Assembly: GCA_022266195.1 (NCBI GenBank) | Contig: WHVY01000007.1 | Span: 992,001 to 1,056,000 of the forward strand | Direction of reading: 5' to 3' | Source of the DNA: Tetranychus cinnabarinus | Lineage: Eukaryota; Arthropoda; Arachnida; Trombidiformes; Tetranychidae | DNA length: 64,000 nucleotides | In this document: in pieces, positions 53,539 to 63,260 of the stretch | Layout of the letters: every line of letters starts with the position of its first letter | How positions within the stretch are numbered: position 1 is the stretch's first letter | Position numbers and translations under genes: made by a program | The notes under the pieces: generated by a model | Told to the model about the DNA's origin: nothing | What the model saw: only the letters and a program-made list of their open reading frames with translations | Databases searched by the model: none

Positions 53539-54010
53539 CAAGCTGAGCCACGATCATGACTGATCGTAAATTTGTTTTAACCACCCATGCTAACCGTCTT
53601 TTCACGGTATTGTCCATGTGTTGGATTGAGTGGTGGACAATATGGTGGACAATACGGTGAAAAGACGGTAAAAAACTGGTGAAAAAAGTCGGTCCCTCTT
53701 TCCTCTTTACTCAAATGACAAAGTTTTACATAAAATCCTGGTCCAACAATCAAAACTCAAACCTAAATAACAAAAAGTTTTTCCCCCTCTCTCAATGTTA
53801 TTGAATACGGATTCTACATTTTTTCCCCCAGTCTCTATTTTCATGAATCTCTCAGAGGTCATGAGATTCTGAGGACAGGTTTCCTATTTTTCGTCGTTGT
53901 AGTTGAATTAGGGCTTTCACGCTGTGTAATTTTTTTTCTTAGAACCCGCTCAGTTCGACCACAATCTTGACGCAAAAATTTGATGCTTTGACTTTATATA
54001 TTGTATAGAT
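53539..54010. other. Foreign segment in the neprilysin-copy intron, with a strong hairpin
   Basis: About 470 bp with no counterpart in the parental intron, lying left of the LTR element and continuing for only a few bases after it (60784 to about 60796). It must predate the LTR insertion, whose TAGAT duplication lies within it. It contains a 24-bp inverted repeat (53593-53616 and 53646-53669, one mismatch, core ACCGTCTTTTCAC) around a 29-base loop. I see no reading frame, terminal inverted repeats or target duplication that would identify an element class. Confidence 0.6.
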
Positions 54011-55054
54011 TGTTGGTTTGAGGCAAAAAATTTATTGAACAGAAAGAAAGGTTTACACGTTTACTTCTCTGGGTCTACATCACAACTGTTGTTGGGTTAA
54101 GGTTAACTCTTATTTTTAAGAGAAGATTCAAATTTACTTTTTAACTGACATTTTCATTACAAAGACATTTGTAAGATAACCTTTAGGTTATTGGAGTAAA
54201 AACTGGTTTAGTGAAAGGATAAGTTAAGGAGAAAGTATTGAGAGGAAAAATGAAGTAATTATGTTTGAGCTTTTTAAAGCTAAGTTGGACATTTGTGAAG
54301 CACACTGCGAAGGGTTGAGTTAATAGTTGTATTCTGAAGATGATCTTAGTTAGTGACAATTAGTAATATGAGTCGGATTTGAATGACTCAAGAAAATCAT
54401 TAATTAATATGAGAATTAAGGAAATATCATGTTTTGGTTAATTTTAGAGGAATCATTAAGTTTAATTTAATTAAACTTATATCATCTGAAAGGGCCTGAA
54501 AAGGGCTTTCGAATGATGTACTGAGTTAATGATGAAAACATTAATTGTCTTTGAAATAAGATGAACCTTTGAAATATTCAATATTATTGAATAGACATGA
54601 GAGTTAAATTATTTTGATTTGTAGCTAGACATTGGGTTAAGTTACAGACATGAAAAATATATTAATAAAAAGTATTTTAGATGTTCTTTCTAATGATATG
54701 TTAATTGTCTTTGTCGGTTGTTTAATTCTGTAAAAACAGTGGGGTCGCCAGGATGACTTTACCCATTATATTCCCTATGTGAATACATAGACTTTTGACG
54801 CCGGGCAAGTTAATGTTTTAAGTGATCGAGTCAAGTTACAGTAACCAATTATATATCATTAAATAGATCTCAAAGAGACGAAGCTAGTAATATATAAATC
54901 AAGGTTGAAGATTATTTGGTTGATGAATAGATGATGCTCAAGTTTGAGTCCAAAAAGTGAGAAAATTGAAAAATTTAAGGTTAAATGAAATTAATGATAA
55001 ATATGCTTCTAAGAGTAAATCTGTTGTAGTCATGAGGTCTGATTACAACCAACA
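54011..55054 (-). repeat. 3' LTR of the copia element
   Basis: A 1044-bp LTR (TGTTGG...CCAACA) that I could not distinguish from the LTR at 59740-60783. On the minus strand it is the downstream LTR, preceded by the polypurine tract AAGGGAAGG at 55055-55063. Confidence 0.95.
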
Positions 55055-55299
55055 CCTTCCCTTGCTTCACACATGTCCTTACAAAAAATAGGTAATGAGT
55101 AAATAAATGAAATGATAAAAATGAGATACAAGATCGGTAAATGTATTGTTAATTGTAATTACTGCTTTTCGGTTAAGTTGAATCACAAATTATGTTAATA
55201 TTAAAGTTAAGTAATGAACATTAAGAACTCAGAATGTTTGTTTGGTTATGGTTTTGTGCATCAAATAAAAGTAAGAAAATCATTGAATGAATTTTAGTT

Positions 55300-58200
55300 T
55301 CAAGAAATGTTTAGTAATTGTTTGCAGTGATTAAAGGATGGAGAGCAAAGGGATTTGGTTAACATGTCTGCAGGTTGATCTTTTGTTGAAATGAAATAAA
55401 TCTTAATAAAACCTTGTTCTTGGTAATCGCGAATAGCGTGAAAACGAATGTCGATATGTTTAGTTCTTTGATGAAATACATTATTTCGGGTTAACAATAT
55501 TGCTCCCTGATTGTCATTCATAATTTTTATTGGTAATATAATGTTGATCGAAAGATCTTTAAATAATTGAATGTACCAAAGTACATCTTTCATGCATTCA
55601 GCAATTGAAACATATTCAGCTTCGGTTGTTGATTGAGCTACACTTCTTTGTAATCTGGAACACCAAGAAATCGGTGATTTACCTAAGGTAACAACAAAGC
55701 CTGATGTTGATTTTCTGGTAACAACATCAGCAGCATAATCAGCATCGGCATAACCGATCAGATTGAAATCATCAGGTGAATAACAATAACTAATACCAAC
55801 ATTAACAGTACCTTTCAAATATCTGAAAACTCTTTTAATTGCTTTCCAATGCTCTTCATTATGTTTAACATTAAATTGACTCGCTTTATTTATTTGAAAT
55901 GTTATATCAGGACGACTGATAATAGACAAATAAAGCAAAGCTCCGACAGCTTCTTGATAAGGGATTTTGGGATCTGATTCAGTTTCAGATGGAAGTAATT
56001 TAATGTTCGTGTCACCTGGAGTAGAGACTGGTTTACAGTCAAACATGTTGAATCTTTTGAGCAATTCTTTTATGTAATACGATTGTTTGATTGAAATTTC
56101 AGATCGATCAGGAGACTGTACGATCTCCATTCCAACAAATATTTCAGGTGAATGTATTTTTATTTCAAACTCGGTTTTCAATGCATTTGAGAAATTAATT
56201 AACTCCGATTCAGAGGTACTCGAAATGAGACCATCATCAACATAAATTACTACAATAATTAAATTGTTTCCATCGGATTTTGAATAAACACAGTTGTCAG
56301 CAATACTTTGTTTAAATGATAACTTCAATAAAAATTCATTAATTCTAGCATTCCATTGACGAGGAGCCTGTTTGAGACCATAAAGGCCGCGTTTTAATTT
56401 AAGTATTTTATTAGGATTAGATTCGAAACCAGGAGGATGGTTCATGTAAATATCTTCTTCAAGTTTACCGTAAAGAAAAGCTGTCTTAACATCAAACTGA
56501 ACAAGGAACATTTTGTATTGACAGGTAATGGCGAGGATGGCTCGGATGGAATCGTATCGAGCAACAGGACTAAAAGTCTCAAAATAATCAATTCCTGATT
56601 TCTGAGCATAACCACGAGCAACTAATCTCGCTTTGAATCTATCAATAGATCCATCAATTTTTCTTTTAATTCGGAAGACCCAACGACAATCAATTGGACT
56701 TTTATCTTCAGGTAAGTCAACAAGTTCAAAAACATTATTTTGTTTTAATGAATTTAACTCTTCTAACATTGCTTTGTACCATTGATTTCTGTTAACACTA
56801 TTCATCGCTTCATTGTAGGTATTCGGTTCATCATTTTTGTAAACAGTTTCATGTGCAATTTGAGCAACATTTTCTTTTTCAATTTCATTATTATCATTCT
56901 CGCGTTCAACTGTTTCATTATTTTTAGCATTTTCATTTGTTTCAATTTCTTTATTGTATCTGACAATTTCCTCGAAGTCATTAGTTTGCTCATTCATTAC
57001 TTGGTCAATAGCTTCTTGAGCATCACACTGATTATCTAAAAATTTAGCGTCTCTAATTACGGTAACAAAATTTCTTGTAGGATCAAAAACCTTAAAGTTA
57101 CTTGTGGTATCTGTGTAACCAACAAATATATACTTTTTAGATTTTGGATCCCATTTCTTACAAAATGAAGCATTAAGCTTACCATAAACTACACAACCAA
57201 AAACATGTAAATGATTGTAGGTTGGTTTCTTTTTGTACCAAAGCTCGAATGAGGAAACATTATTTATCTTTTTATTAGGAACAATATTCAAGATGTAAGC
57301 AGCTGTGTGCATTGATTCAGGCCATAAAAATTTAGGAAGATTTGCTCCTAACAACATTGTTCTTGCTGCTTCAGTGATTGTTCTGTTTTCTCGCTCTATT
57401 AGGCCATTTTGTTGTGGACAATAAGGTGCTGAAAGTTCGTGTTTTATTGACTTTGAATTAAGTAAATCTTTTACTCTTGAATCAATAAATTCACCACCAT
57501 TATCGCTTCTCATTGTTTTAACTTGATTACCAGTACATTTCTCAGCGAACCTAATGTAAGTTTCTAATGAGGAAAATGTATCAGACTTTTGTTTGAGAAA
57601 AAATAGACTTCGGAATGATGAACATTCATCTTTAATAACTAAGGCGAATCTCGAGCCTGACAATGAATCAACTTCCATTGGACCTTGCAAGTCACAATGG
57701 AATGACTCACCAACATTGAAATCTCTTTTCGGTTTAGATTGGAAAGGTTTCCTTGCAAATTTACCTTTCAAACAACTCTCACAGGTAAACTCATTCACAT
57801 TAACATCACCTTTTATTGGTGGTAAAACTTTATTTCGCGACATCTCAATTATTTTATGAACATTGATGTGAGCTAGTCTTTCATGCCAATCCATTAATGA
57901 GAAGTTGTTAGTTAACATTATAAAATTATTTTCATTTCTCACTGTTCTCATTCTCATCCACATTGAGTTACCAACGGTATCAATTTTAGTAATTATTTGT
58001 TCTGTTTCAGGGTCGTAAATTTCTGAACTGAATCGCGAAGAAATTAATTTATAATTCTTTTGCATTGTTTGAACCCAAGAAAATAAATTGAATCGACCAA
58101 AATTTGGTACGAATAAAACATCAGTCAATTTACCGCGAATCCATTTTTCACCATTGTAGCTATCAACTAAGACATCACCTTTAGCAATTGCTTGAACCTT

Positions 58201-59526
58201 ACTACCATTACCAATCGTGAGTTCAATTGGTTCATTCAAATCAGACAAACTAATAAAGTTATTAATATTTCCGGTAATGTGAAAAGAAGCTCCTGTATCC
58301 ATTAACCATTCTAAGTCACTGAATGCATAATGACAATAAGCAAAACTAAAGTTTTCAGAGTTATTTTGAGAGGTATTGTTGATTGGAGCGTTTTCATTAT
58401 TTCTGTTTGAATCAGACTCTGAATTAGAGGTAAAATTATTTTGTTGATTAGGTTGAATGTTATTAGCAAAATTATTGTTTCTGTTTTGACTTCTGTAATT
58501 CTGATTGACATTTCTTTCTCTGTTTGAGTAATTATTCCGATTAATGCTATTGCAGCGATTATTACTGCTGTTATTATTGTTAAAGTTACTGTTATTGTTT
58601 GAATTAGTATTATTGTTATTACCATGACTGTTATTGAAATTTTTATTATAATAATTGTTGTTGTTAAATCTGTTTGAATATCGGAAATTGTTTCTGTTAC
58701 TGTTGTAATTATTATTATAACCATTTCTTTGATAATTATTATTGTTAAAGTTAGTCTTATGACCATAATTGTTTCTGTAATTTGCTGACTTCCGACAATA
58801 CTTAGCAATGTGACCTTTACCACCACATTCATTACAAATTTTAATTCGTGGTCTTGAATTCACAGCATTAGATTTTACCATTAAAGCTTCACCAGATTTT
58901 GTTTTATTATTAATGCGCTTCTCAACCAAAAGCAAATTTTGTTTCATTACCGATAACTTAATTTGAACACCTTCAATAATCTTACATTCAACACTTTCTT
59001 TAAATACTTCATAATCTGAAGGTAAATCATCAAGAACTTTCAATATCAATTCATTTTCATCTACTTTTACTCCTAACGCGAACAGTTGCTGAGTAATTGT
59101 TTCAAGCTGATTAAAGTAACTAAGAACAGTATGTGATGAGGTAAATTTCAATTCGGATAATTTTCTTTTGTGATGCCAAACATTCTGAGTTGCGCGTTGT
59201 TCTTTATAATCTAAAATATTCGAGTACATTTGGGCTGATGTCTTACAAGCAGTAATTAAATTAACAATACTTACAGGTATCGATGAAGTCATGATGGTTG
59301 CAATGGTGGCATCTTTTCTCTTCCATTGGTCAATTTGCTTTGTTCGAGCAGCATGTTCTCTCGACTCGACTTCACCTTCTTCAAGTGGCAATGGTTCAGG
59401 ACACGGCTCCTTGCCCAACAAAATATCCAATCCTCCTTTGGATGCAGCAATTCTTTCAACATTAATCTTCCATAGTGGGTAGTTGAGTTCGTCAAGTTTG
59501 ACAATATTAAATTCACGTTCAGTCAT
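55300..59526 (-). CDS. Copia Gag-Pol polyprotein, 1408 aa
   Basis: A single frame in the copia order Gag-PR-INT-RT-RNase H. The Gag zinc knuckle is CNECGGKGHIAKYC (231-244), followed by an unusually asparagine-rich stretch (about 250-395). The aspartic protease motif is DTGASFH with Asp410. Integrase has an HHCC zinc finger (H548, H553, CESC at 582-585) and the DD35E triad Asp612, Asp675 and Glu711. Reverse transcriptase follows, with FDVKTAFLYG and active site YVDD (1095-1098). RNase H shows DADYAAD and STTEAEYVS. No stop or frameshift is seen, so all enzymes may be functional. Start is the first ATG, 213 bp inside the 5' LTR; the stop lies 245 bp from the 3' LTR. Confidence 0.97.
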   Translation of the reverse strand: MTEREFNIVKLDELNYPLWKINVERIAASKGGLDILLGKEPCPEPLPLEEGEVESREHAARTKQIDQWKRKDATIATIMTSSIPVSIVNLITACKTSAQMYSNILDYKEQRATQNVWHHKRKLSELKFTSSHTVLSYFNQLETITQQLFALGVKVDENELILKVLDDLPSDYEVFKESVECKIIEGVQIKLSVMKQNLLLVEKRINNKTKSGEALMVKSNAVNSRPRIKICNECGGKGHIAKYCRKSANYRNNYGHKTNFNNNNYQRNGYNNNYNSNRNNFRYSNRFNNNNYYNKNFNNSHGNNNNTNSNNNSNFNNNNSSNNRCNSINRNNYSNRERNVNQNYRSQNRNNNFANNIQPNQQNNFTSNSESDSNRNNENAPINNTSQNNSENFSFAYCHYAFSDLEWLMDTGASFHITGNINNFISLSDLNEPIELTIGNGSKVQAIAKGDVLVDSYNGEKWIRGKLTDVLFVPNFGRFNLFSWVQTMQKNYKLISSRFSSEIYDPETEQIITKIDTVGNSMWMRMRTVRNENNFIMLTNNFSLMDWHERLAHINVHKIIEMSRNKVLPPIKGDVNVNEFTCESCLKGKFARKPFQSKPKRDFNVGESFHCDLQGPMEVDSLSGSRFALVIKDECSSFRSLFFLKQKSDTFSSLETYIRFAEKCTGNQVKTMRSDNGGEFIDSRVKDLLNSKSIKHELSAPYCPQQNGLIERENRTITEAARTMLLGANLPKFLWPESMHTAAYILNIVPNKKINNVSSFELWYKKKPTYNHLHVFGCVVYGKLNASFCKKWDPKSKKYIFVGYTDTTSNFKVFDPTRNFVTVIRDAKFLDNQCDAQEAIDQVMNEQTNDFEEIVRYNKEIETNENAKNNETVERENDNNEIEKENVAQIAHETVYKNDEPNTYNEAMNSVNRNQWYKAMLEELNSLKQNNVFELVDLPEDKSPIDCRWVFRIKRKIDGSIDRFKARLVARGYAQKSGIDYFETFSPVARYDSIRAILAITCQYKMFLVQFDVKTAFLYGKLEEDIYMNHPPGFESNPNKILKLKRGLYGLKQAPRQWNARINEFLLKLSFKQSIADNCVYSKSDGNNLIIVVIYVDDGLISSTSESELINFSNALKTEFEIKIHSPEIFVGMEIVQSPDRSEISIKQSYYIKELLKRFNMFDCKPVSTPGDTNIKLLPSETESDPKIPYQEAVGALLYLSIISRPDITFQINKASQFNVKHNEEHWKAIKRVFRYLKGTVNVGISYCYSPDDFNLIGYADADYAADVVTRKSTSGFVVTLGKSPISWCSRLQRSVAQSTTEAEYVSIAECMKDVLWYIQLFKDLSINIILPIKIMNDNQGAILLTRNNVFHQRTKHIDIRFHAIRDYQEQGFIKIYFISTKDQPADMLTKSLCSPSFNHCKQLLNIS

Positions 59527-59725
59527 TTTGTTGAGATGACAATTTTAATTGTAACGATAAAACACACAATTGAATAATTTAAATTCAATATAAATGAGCA
59601 AGAAAATTTAAGTGCGAAGCACAAAGATGAAGCTTTGAAGATGAACGAAATTTTAAGATGAAAATATGTAGTTAAACACAATAGCAAAGCTTAACACAGC
59701 AACATATAAGTTTTACAAAAACGAG

Positions 59726-59739
59726 CTGGGCCCATAACC
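59726..59739 (-). other. Primer-binding site (initiator tRNA-Met half)
   Basis: Immediately inside the 5' LTR the minus strand reads GGTTATGGGCCCAG. This is complementary to the anticodon arm of initiator methionine tRNA (CUGGGCCCAUAACC), the half-tRNA priming used by copia-type elements (established for copia). Confidence 0.85.
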
Positions 59740-60783
59740 TGTTGGTTTGAGGCAAAAAATTTATTGAACAGAAAGAAAGGTTTACACGTTTACTTCTCTG
59801 GGTCTACATCACAACTGTTGTTGGGTTAAGGTTAACTCTTATTTTTAAGAGAAGATTCAAATTTACTTTTTAACTGACATTTTCATTACAAAGACATTTG
59901 TAAGATAACCTTTAGGTTATTGGAGTAAAAACTGGTTTAGTGAAAGGATAAGTTAAGGAGAAAGTATTGAGAGGAAAAATGAAGTAATTATGTTTGAGCT
60001 TTTTAAAGCTAAGTTGGACATTTGTGAAGCACACTGCGAAGGGTTGAGTTAATAGTTGTATTCTGAAGATGATCTTAGTTAGTGACAATTAGTAATATGA
60101 GTCGGATTTGAATGACTCAAGAAAATCATTAATTAATATGAGAATTAAGGAAATATCATGTTTTGGTTAATTTTAGAGGAATCATTAAGTTTAATTTAAT
60201 TAAACTTATATCATCTGAAAGGGCCTGAAAAGGGCTTTCGAATGATGTACTGAGTTAATGATGAAAACATTAATTGTCTTTGAAATAAGATGAACCTTTG
60301 AAATATTCAATATTATTGAATAGACATGAGAGTTAAATTATTTTGATTTGTAGCTAGACATTGGGTTAAGTTACAGACATGAAAAATATATTAATAAAAA
60401 GTATTTTAGATGTTCTTTCTAATGATATGTTAATTGTCTTTGTCGGTTGTTTAATTCTGTAAAAACAGTGGGGTCGCCAGGATGACTTTACCCATTATAT
60501 TCCCTATGTGAATACATAGACTTTTGACGCCGGGCAAGTTAATGTTTTAAGTGATCGAGTCAAGTTACAGTAACCAATTATATATCATTAAATAGATCTC
60601 AAAGAGACGAAGCTAGTAATATATAAATCAAGGTTGAAGATTATTTGGTTGATGAATAGATGATGCTCAAGTTTGAGTCCAAAAAGTGAGAAAATTGAAA
60701 AATTTAAGGTTAAATGAAATTAATGATAAATATGCTTCTAAGAGTAAATCTGTTGTAGTCATGAGGTCTGATTACAACCAACA
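59740..60783 (-). repeat. 5' LTR of the copia element
   Basis: A 1044-bp LTR matching 54011-55054 by eye. As the upstream LTR on the minus strand it should carry the element's promoter. It is followed on the right by the TAGAT target duplication and then by neprilysin intron sequence. Confidence 0.95.
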
Positions 60784-60796
60784 TAGATGTATAGAT

Positions 60797-61205
60797 TTGT
60801 TAGTCTCTAATCAATAATCTCAACACTTCTTAGGCTACTCGACTTGCAATCAGTATTGAACAAATTTTCAATGAATCACTCAGTCAAAATAAATGGATGG
60901 ACAATGATACTAAAATCCGAGCTATGGACAAACTTGACAATTTGAACATGTTTATCGCTTATCCTGACGATTTTCTCAATGCATCATCTGTTTCCAAAAT
61001 GTTTGAAAAGGTGAGTCGTGATGGTGAATATTTTGATGAACTTGTCAGAATCATCTAAAAGTGTATCATCCTATTAGATGGATTACAATGAAGGATCAAG
61101 TTATCTTGAAAATACTCTGAATATGTCTCTTTGGAACATTAATATGCTACTTGAACGAGTTGATCAACCTAATGGAAGGATTGAGTAAGCATTGATTTTG
61201 ATAAT
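60797..61205 (+). pseudogene. Neprilysin partial copy, exons 11 and 12
   Basis: This continues the neprilysin copy after the retrotransposon: end of intron 10, then exons at 60834-61010 and 61078-61184 with parental lengths and intact splice sites. Similarity ends in the next intron at about 61205, so the catalytic exons are missing. Together with 52286-53538 it forms a silent gene fragment, interrupted by the LTR element in an intron rather than in an exon. Confidence 0.9.
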
Positions 61206-61212
61206 ATAGCGT

Positions 61213-61440
61213 AATATTGGCAACAGTAAAAATCAAATTTGTGGTCAAAAAATGACTTCATGTGACTCTCGTTTAATAGCTCCATCGTGAGTCTCATGTT
61301 ACAAGCTCGCAAAGAGTTGTATATAGAATTATAGAGGATTATATAACTATTTAGTCTCTTTCACTCATGTTCACTGATTCCATTTATTATTTCAACCTTT
61401 CTTACAGATTGAGACAGATTAGACATTTTTAATGTTAAAC
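61213..61440 (+). promoter_or_regulatory. 5' flank of viral N copy 1: Tim13-type promoter copy plus a 3' splice-site-like tract
   Basis: 61213-61320 is homologous to 52008-52110, the upstream region of Tim13 copy 2, with the promoter facing away from the viral gene. A possible bidirectional promoter would drive the viral gene rightward. The element that reads CATCTTGAGTC in the other copies is CATCGTGAGTC here, creating GTGAGT, a good 5' splice site, at about 61288-61293. A pyrimidine-rich tract ending TTTCTTACAG at 61407 could be the matching 3' splice site, giving a short 5' UTR intron. The acceptor-like tract is kept in copy 2. Promoter activity and splicing are inferred. Confidence 0.45.
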
Positions 61441-62733
61441 ATGGCTTCATCAGAAAGTGAAGAGTATATTATCAATTGTGGCACAGATGCGAACCCTGAA
61501 TGGATAGAAATAGAAACAAAAGGTATATCGTTTGATAGACCAACTAAATATCCAATTGAATATTTTAAGATCAGCCATCCTTCAGCAAAACCTTCCGTAT
61601 CTTTATCTTACAAAAATGTTCCTTTGGATACATTGCGGCCTGTTGTGGTGAAATCAATTAAAGATGGAACCATCTCATGTGACTTAGCTGCTCTGTTTTT
61701 GTGGAAGTATGGAGAGCGTCTTAAAGCAACGTTAGACGAAAAGTGGGAATCTTTTGGAGTTACCATCTGTGAACCAGGAGAGGTGAAGTTGAGTTCAATT
61801 ATTGATGTCCATTTTGGTGACCAAGAAATTCTCAGTTCAATTGAGACAGACGGAATGGTGTCTTCTAATGATGACAATTGGATTGCTTCATTTTTAACGT
61901 CTATTTATCGCATTCATTGTGCTAAAAATGAAAACTATCGATTGGAATTGAGTAAAACAGCTTCTAATATTATGGTTAAAAATTTTGGAAAAGGTCCATA
62001 TGCCAGTTTAGACTTCTTGAATATCTCTTATCGACAATGGATATGTAATGATAATTACATCAAGACTATTGCTGCTTACGACATGTTTTTATTCAAAACA
62101 AACATCAAAAAGTACCAATTCCTTCGATGGGGCACAATAAGTTCACGATATCGAGATTGTTTGGTTCTTTCAACTTTGATTGATATCTCAAATGAATGTG
62201 GATTTACAAATTTGTCAGACTTGAGAAAATGGGTTTTTGTTAACAGTATCGAAAGAGATCTCACTAGAGTTTTAAAAGATGGACAAGAAATTGATAAACC
62301 TGATTCTTATACGCCTTACCTACACGACCTAAGATTGTCTTGTCAATCGCCTTATTCTTGTACCAACAACCCAGCTCTTTATGCGTTTCTATCTACCATG
62401 GGAGTTTACATGGGACGAAAAGGATCAATGAACGTTAAAATGGTACGTGATGACTATGAAAGAGAATCTACTTGCTTCAATGGTCTTGTTGTAGCTTATT
62501 TGCTTCGAGAAAAAAACTGCGAACCAAATAAGTCTACTGAGGATTCCTGTGTTCTGGTTGAGAGTTATATTCTTGGTACTAAAGAAGTACGACGTGAATT
62601 AGCCGACTATATTGAAGACAAAGGGACAGACATAATCGGTCCATTAGAAGAGTTCAAGAAATCAATTGACGTCACCATTGTCAATCCTCGACCAGATACA
62701 ATTGGTCATTATTTAAAGCACTGTTTCAAGTGA
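61441..62733 (+). CDS. Endogenous rhabdovirus-like nucleoprotein (N), copy 1, 430 aa, intact
   Basis: An endogenous viral element related to the rhabdovirus nucleoprotein, the protein that coats viral RNA. The clearest evidence is the central block FLRWGTISSRYRDCLVLSTL, followed by RDLTRVLKDGQEIDKPDSYT and then LHDLRLSCQSPYS. Their order and spacing are those of rhabdovirus N. Length is as expected for N (about 420-450 aa) and the frame has no stop or frameshift, unusual for an old genomic viral copy. I start at the ATG conserved in both copies (61441); an in-frame ATG at 61432 exists only here. A possible AATAAA lies at 62928. No viral P, M, G or L gene is present, so this is a single-gene integration. 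It may be domesticated; expression is unknown. Confidence 0.87.
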   Translation: MASSESEEYIINCGTDANPEWIEIETKGISFDRPTKYPIEYFKISHPSAKPSVSLSYKNVPLDTLRPVVVKSIKDGTISCDLAALFLWKYGERLKATLDEKWESFGVTICEPGEVKLSSIIDVHFGDQEILSSIETDGMVSSNDDNWIASFLTSIYRIHCAKNENYRLELSKTASNIMVKNFGKGPYASLDFLNISYRQWICNDNYIKTIAAYDMFLFKTNIKKYQFLRWGTISSRYRDCLVLSTLIDISNECGFTNLSDLRKWVFVNSIERDLTRVLKDGQEIDKPDSYTPYLHDLRLSCQSPYSCTNNPALYAFLSTMGVYMGRKGSMNVKMVRDDYERESTCFNGLVVAYLLREKNCEPNKSTEDSCVLVESYILGTKEVRRELADYIEDKGTDIIGPLEEFKKSIDVTIVNPRPDTIGHYLKHCFK

Positions 62734-63260
62734 AAAGTTCTGAGAAATTAATCCTGAGAAATGAGTCCTGAGTCAATCTTTTTAAATATTTATCATTTTT
62801 ACCAAAAAAAACTTCTACACTTGGATAGTCACTCGAGTTCATTCTTAAGAGCAGCAGAAAGTTTAAATGTCAGAGCACTGTCAAGATTTATGAAAAATAA
62901 TTCTATTTTATTTTCTTTTTTTCAATTAATAAAATAATAATATCGTAATTTATCAAATGAATAATGGTTCAGTATGTTTAAAAGTCTTTTATTATTATTT
63001 CACCCAATTCCAGAGCTAAATAATCAATTTGATTGAATCAATCTGAATTGAGAGGGAAAAAAGAAATTTTCTTTTAAGGAGCTAAAGGTTGCTCCATCTT
63101 GAGTCATCTATTACACCAAAAAATTTTACGATCACTCTGTAATCCAAAGGATTATATATTTGCTAAACTTTAGTCTCTTTCACTCATGTTTTCCTAATTT
63201 CATTTATTATTTCAACGTTTCTTACAGATCGAGACAGATTAGTAATTTTTAAAGTTAAAC
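62734..63260 (+). promoter_or_regulatory. Spacer between the tandem viral N genes
   Basis: This holds a possible poly(A) signal for copy 1 (AATAAA at 62928-62933), then a fresh copy of the Tim13-type element (GCTCCATCTTGAGTC at about 63091-63105) joined to the ATTACACC...GATCACTCTGTAA block also seen at 52217-52255. The 3' splice-site-like tract TTTCTTACAG ends at 63227, as in copy 1. The tandem unit length is 1820 bp from start codon to start codon. Confidence 0.55.

Larger units (their letters stand above)
54011..60783 (-). mobile_element. Full-length Ty1/copia LTR retrotransposon
   Basis: The element is 6773 bp and reads on the minus strand. LTRs at 54011-55054 and 59740-60783 are each 1044 bp, begin TGTTGG and end CCAACA, and look identical by eye. 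A 5-bp target duplication TAGAT lies at 54006-54010 and 60784-60788. A primer-binding site and polypurine tract are present, and there is one uninterrupted Gag-Pol frame. It sits in the intron after exon 10 of the neprilysin partial copy. Identical LTRs, an intact frame and a clean target duplication indicate a very recent insertion of a probably autonomous copy. Confidence 0.97.

Noticed and set aside
58311..58832. 173-codon minus-strand frame inside the copia Gag region
   Set aside because: It is the frame-shifted shadow of the Asn-rich Gag stretch: AAT repeats read as ATA/TAA-type codons, giving Ile/Thr runs.
62801..62812. A run of eight As after viral N copy 1 as a viral transcription-end signal
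   Set aside because: It lacks a recognisable conserved gene-end context, and A runs are common throughout this window.
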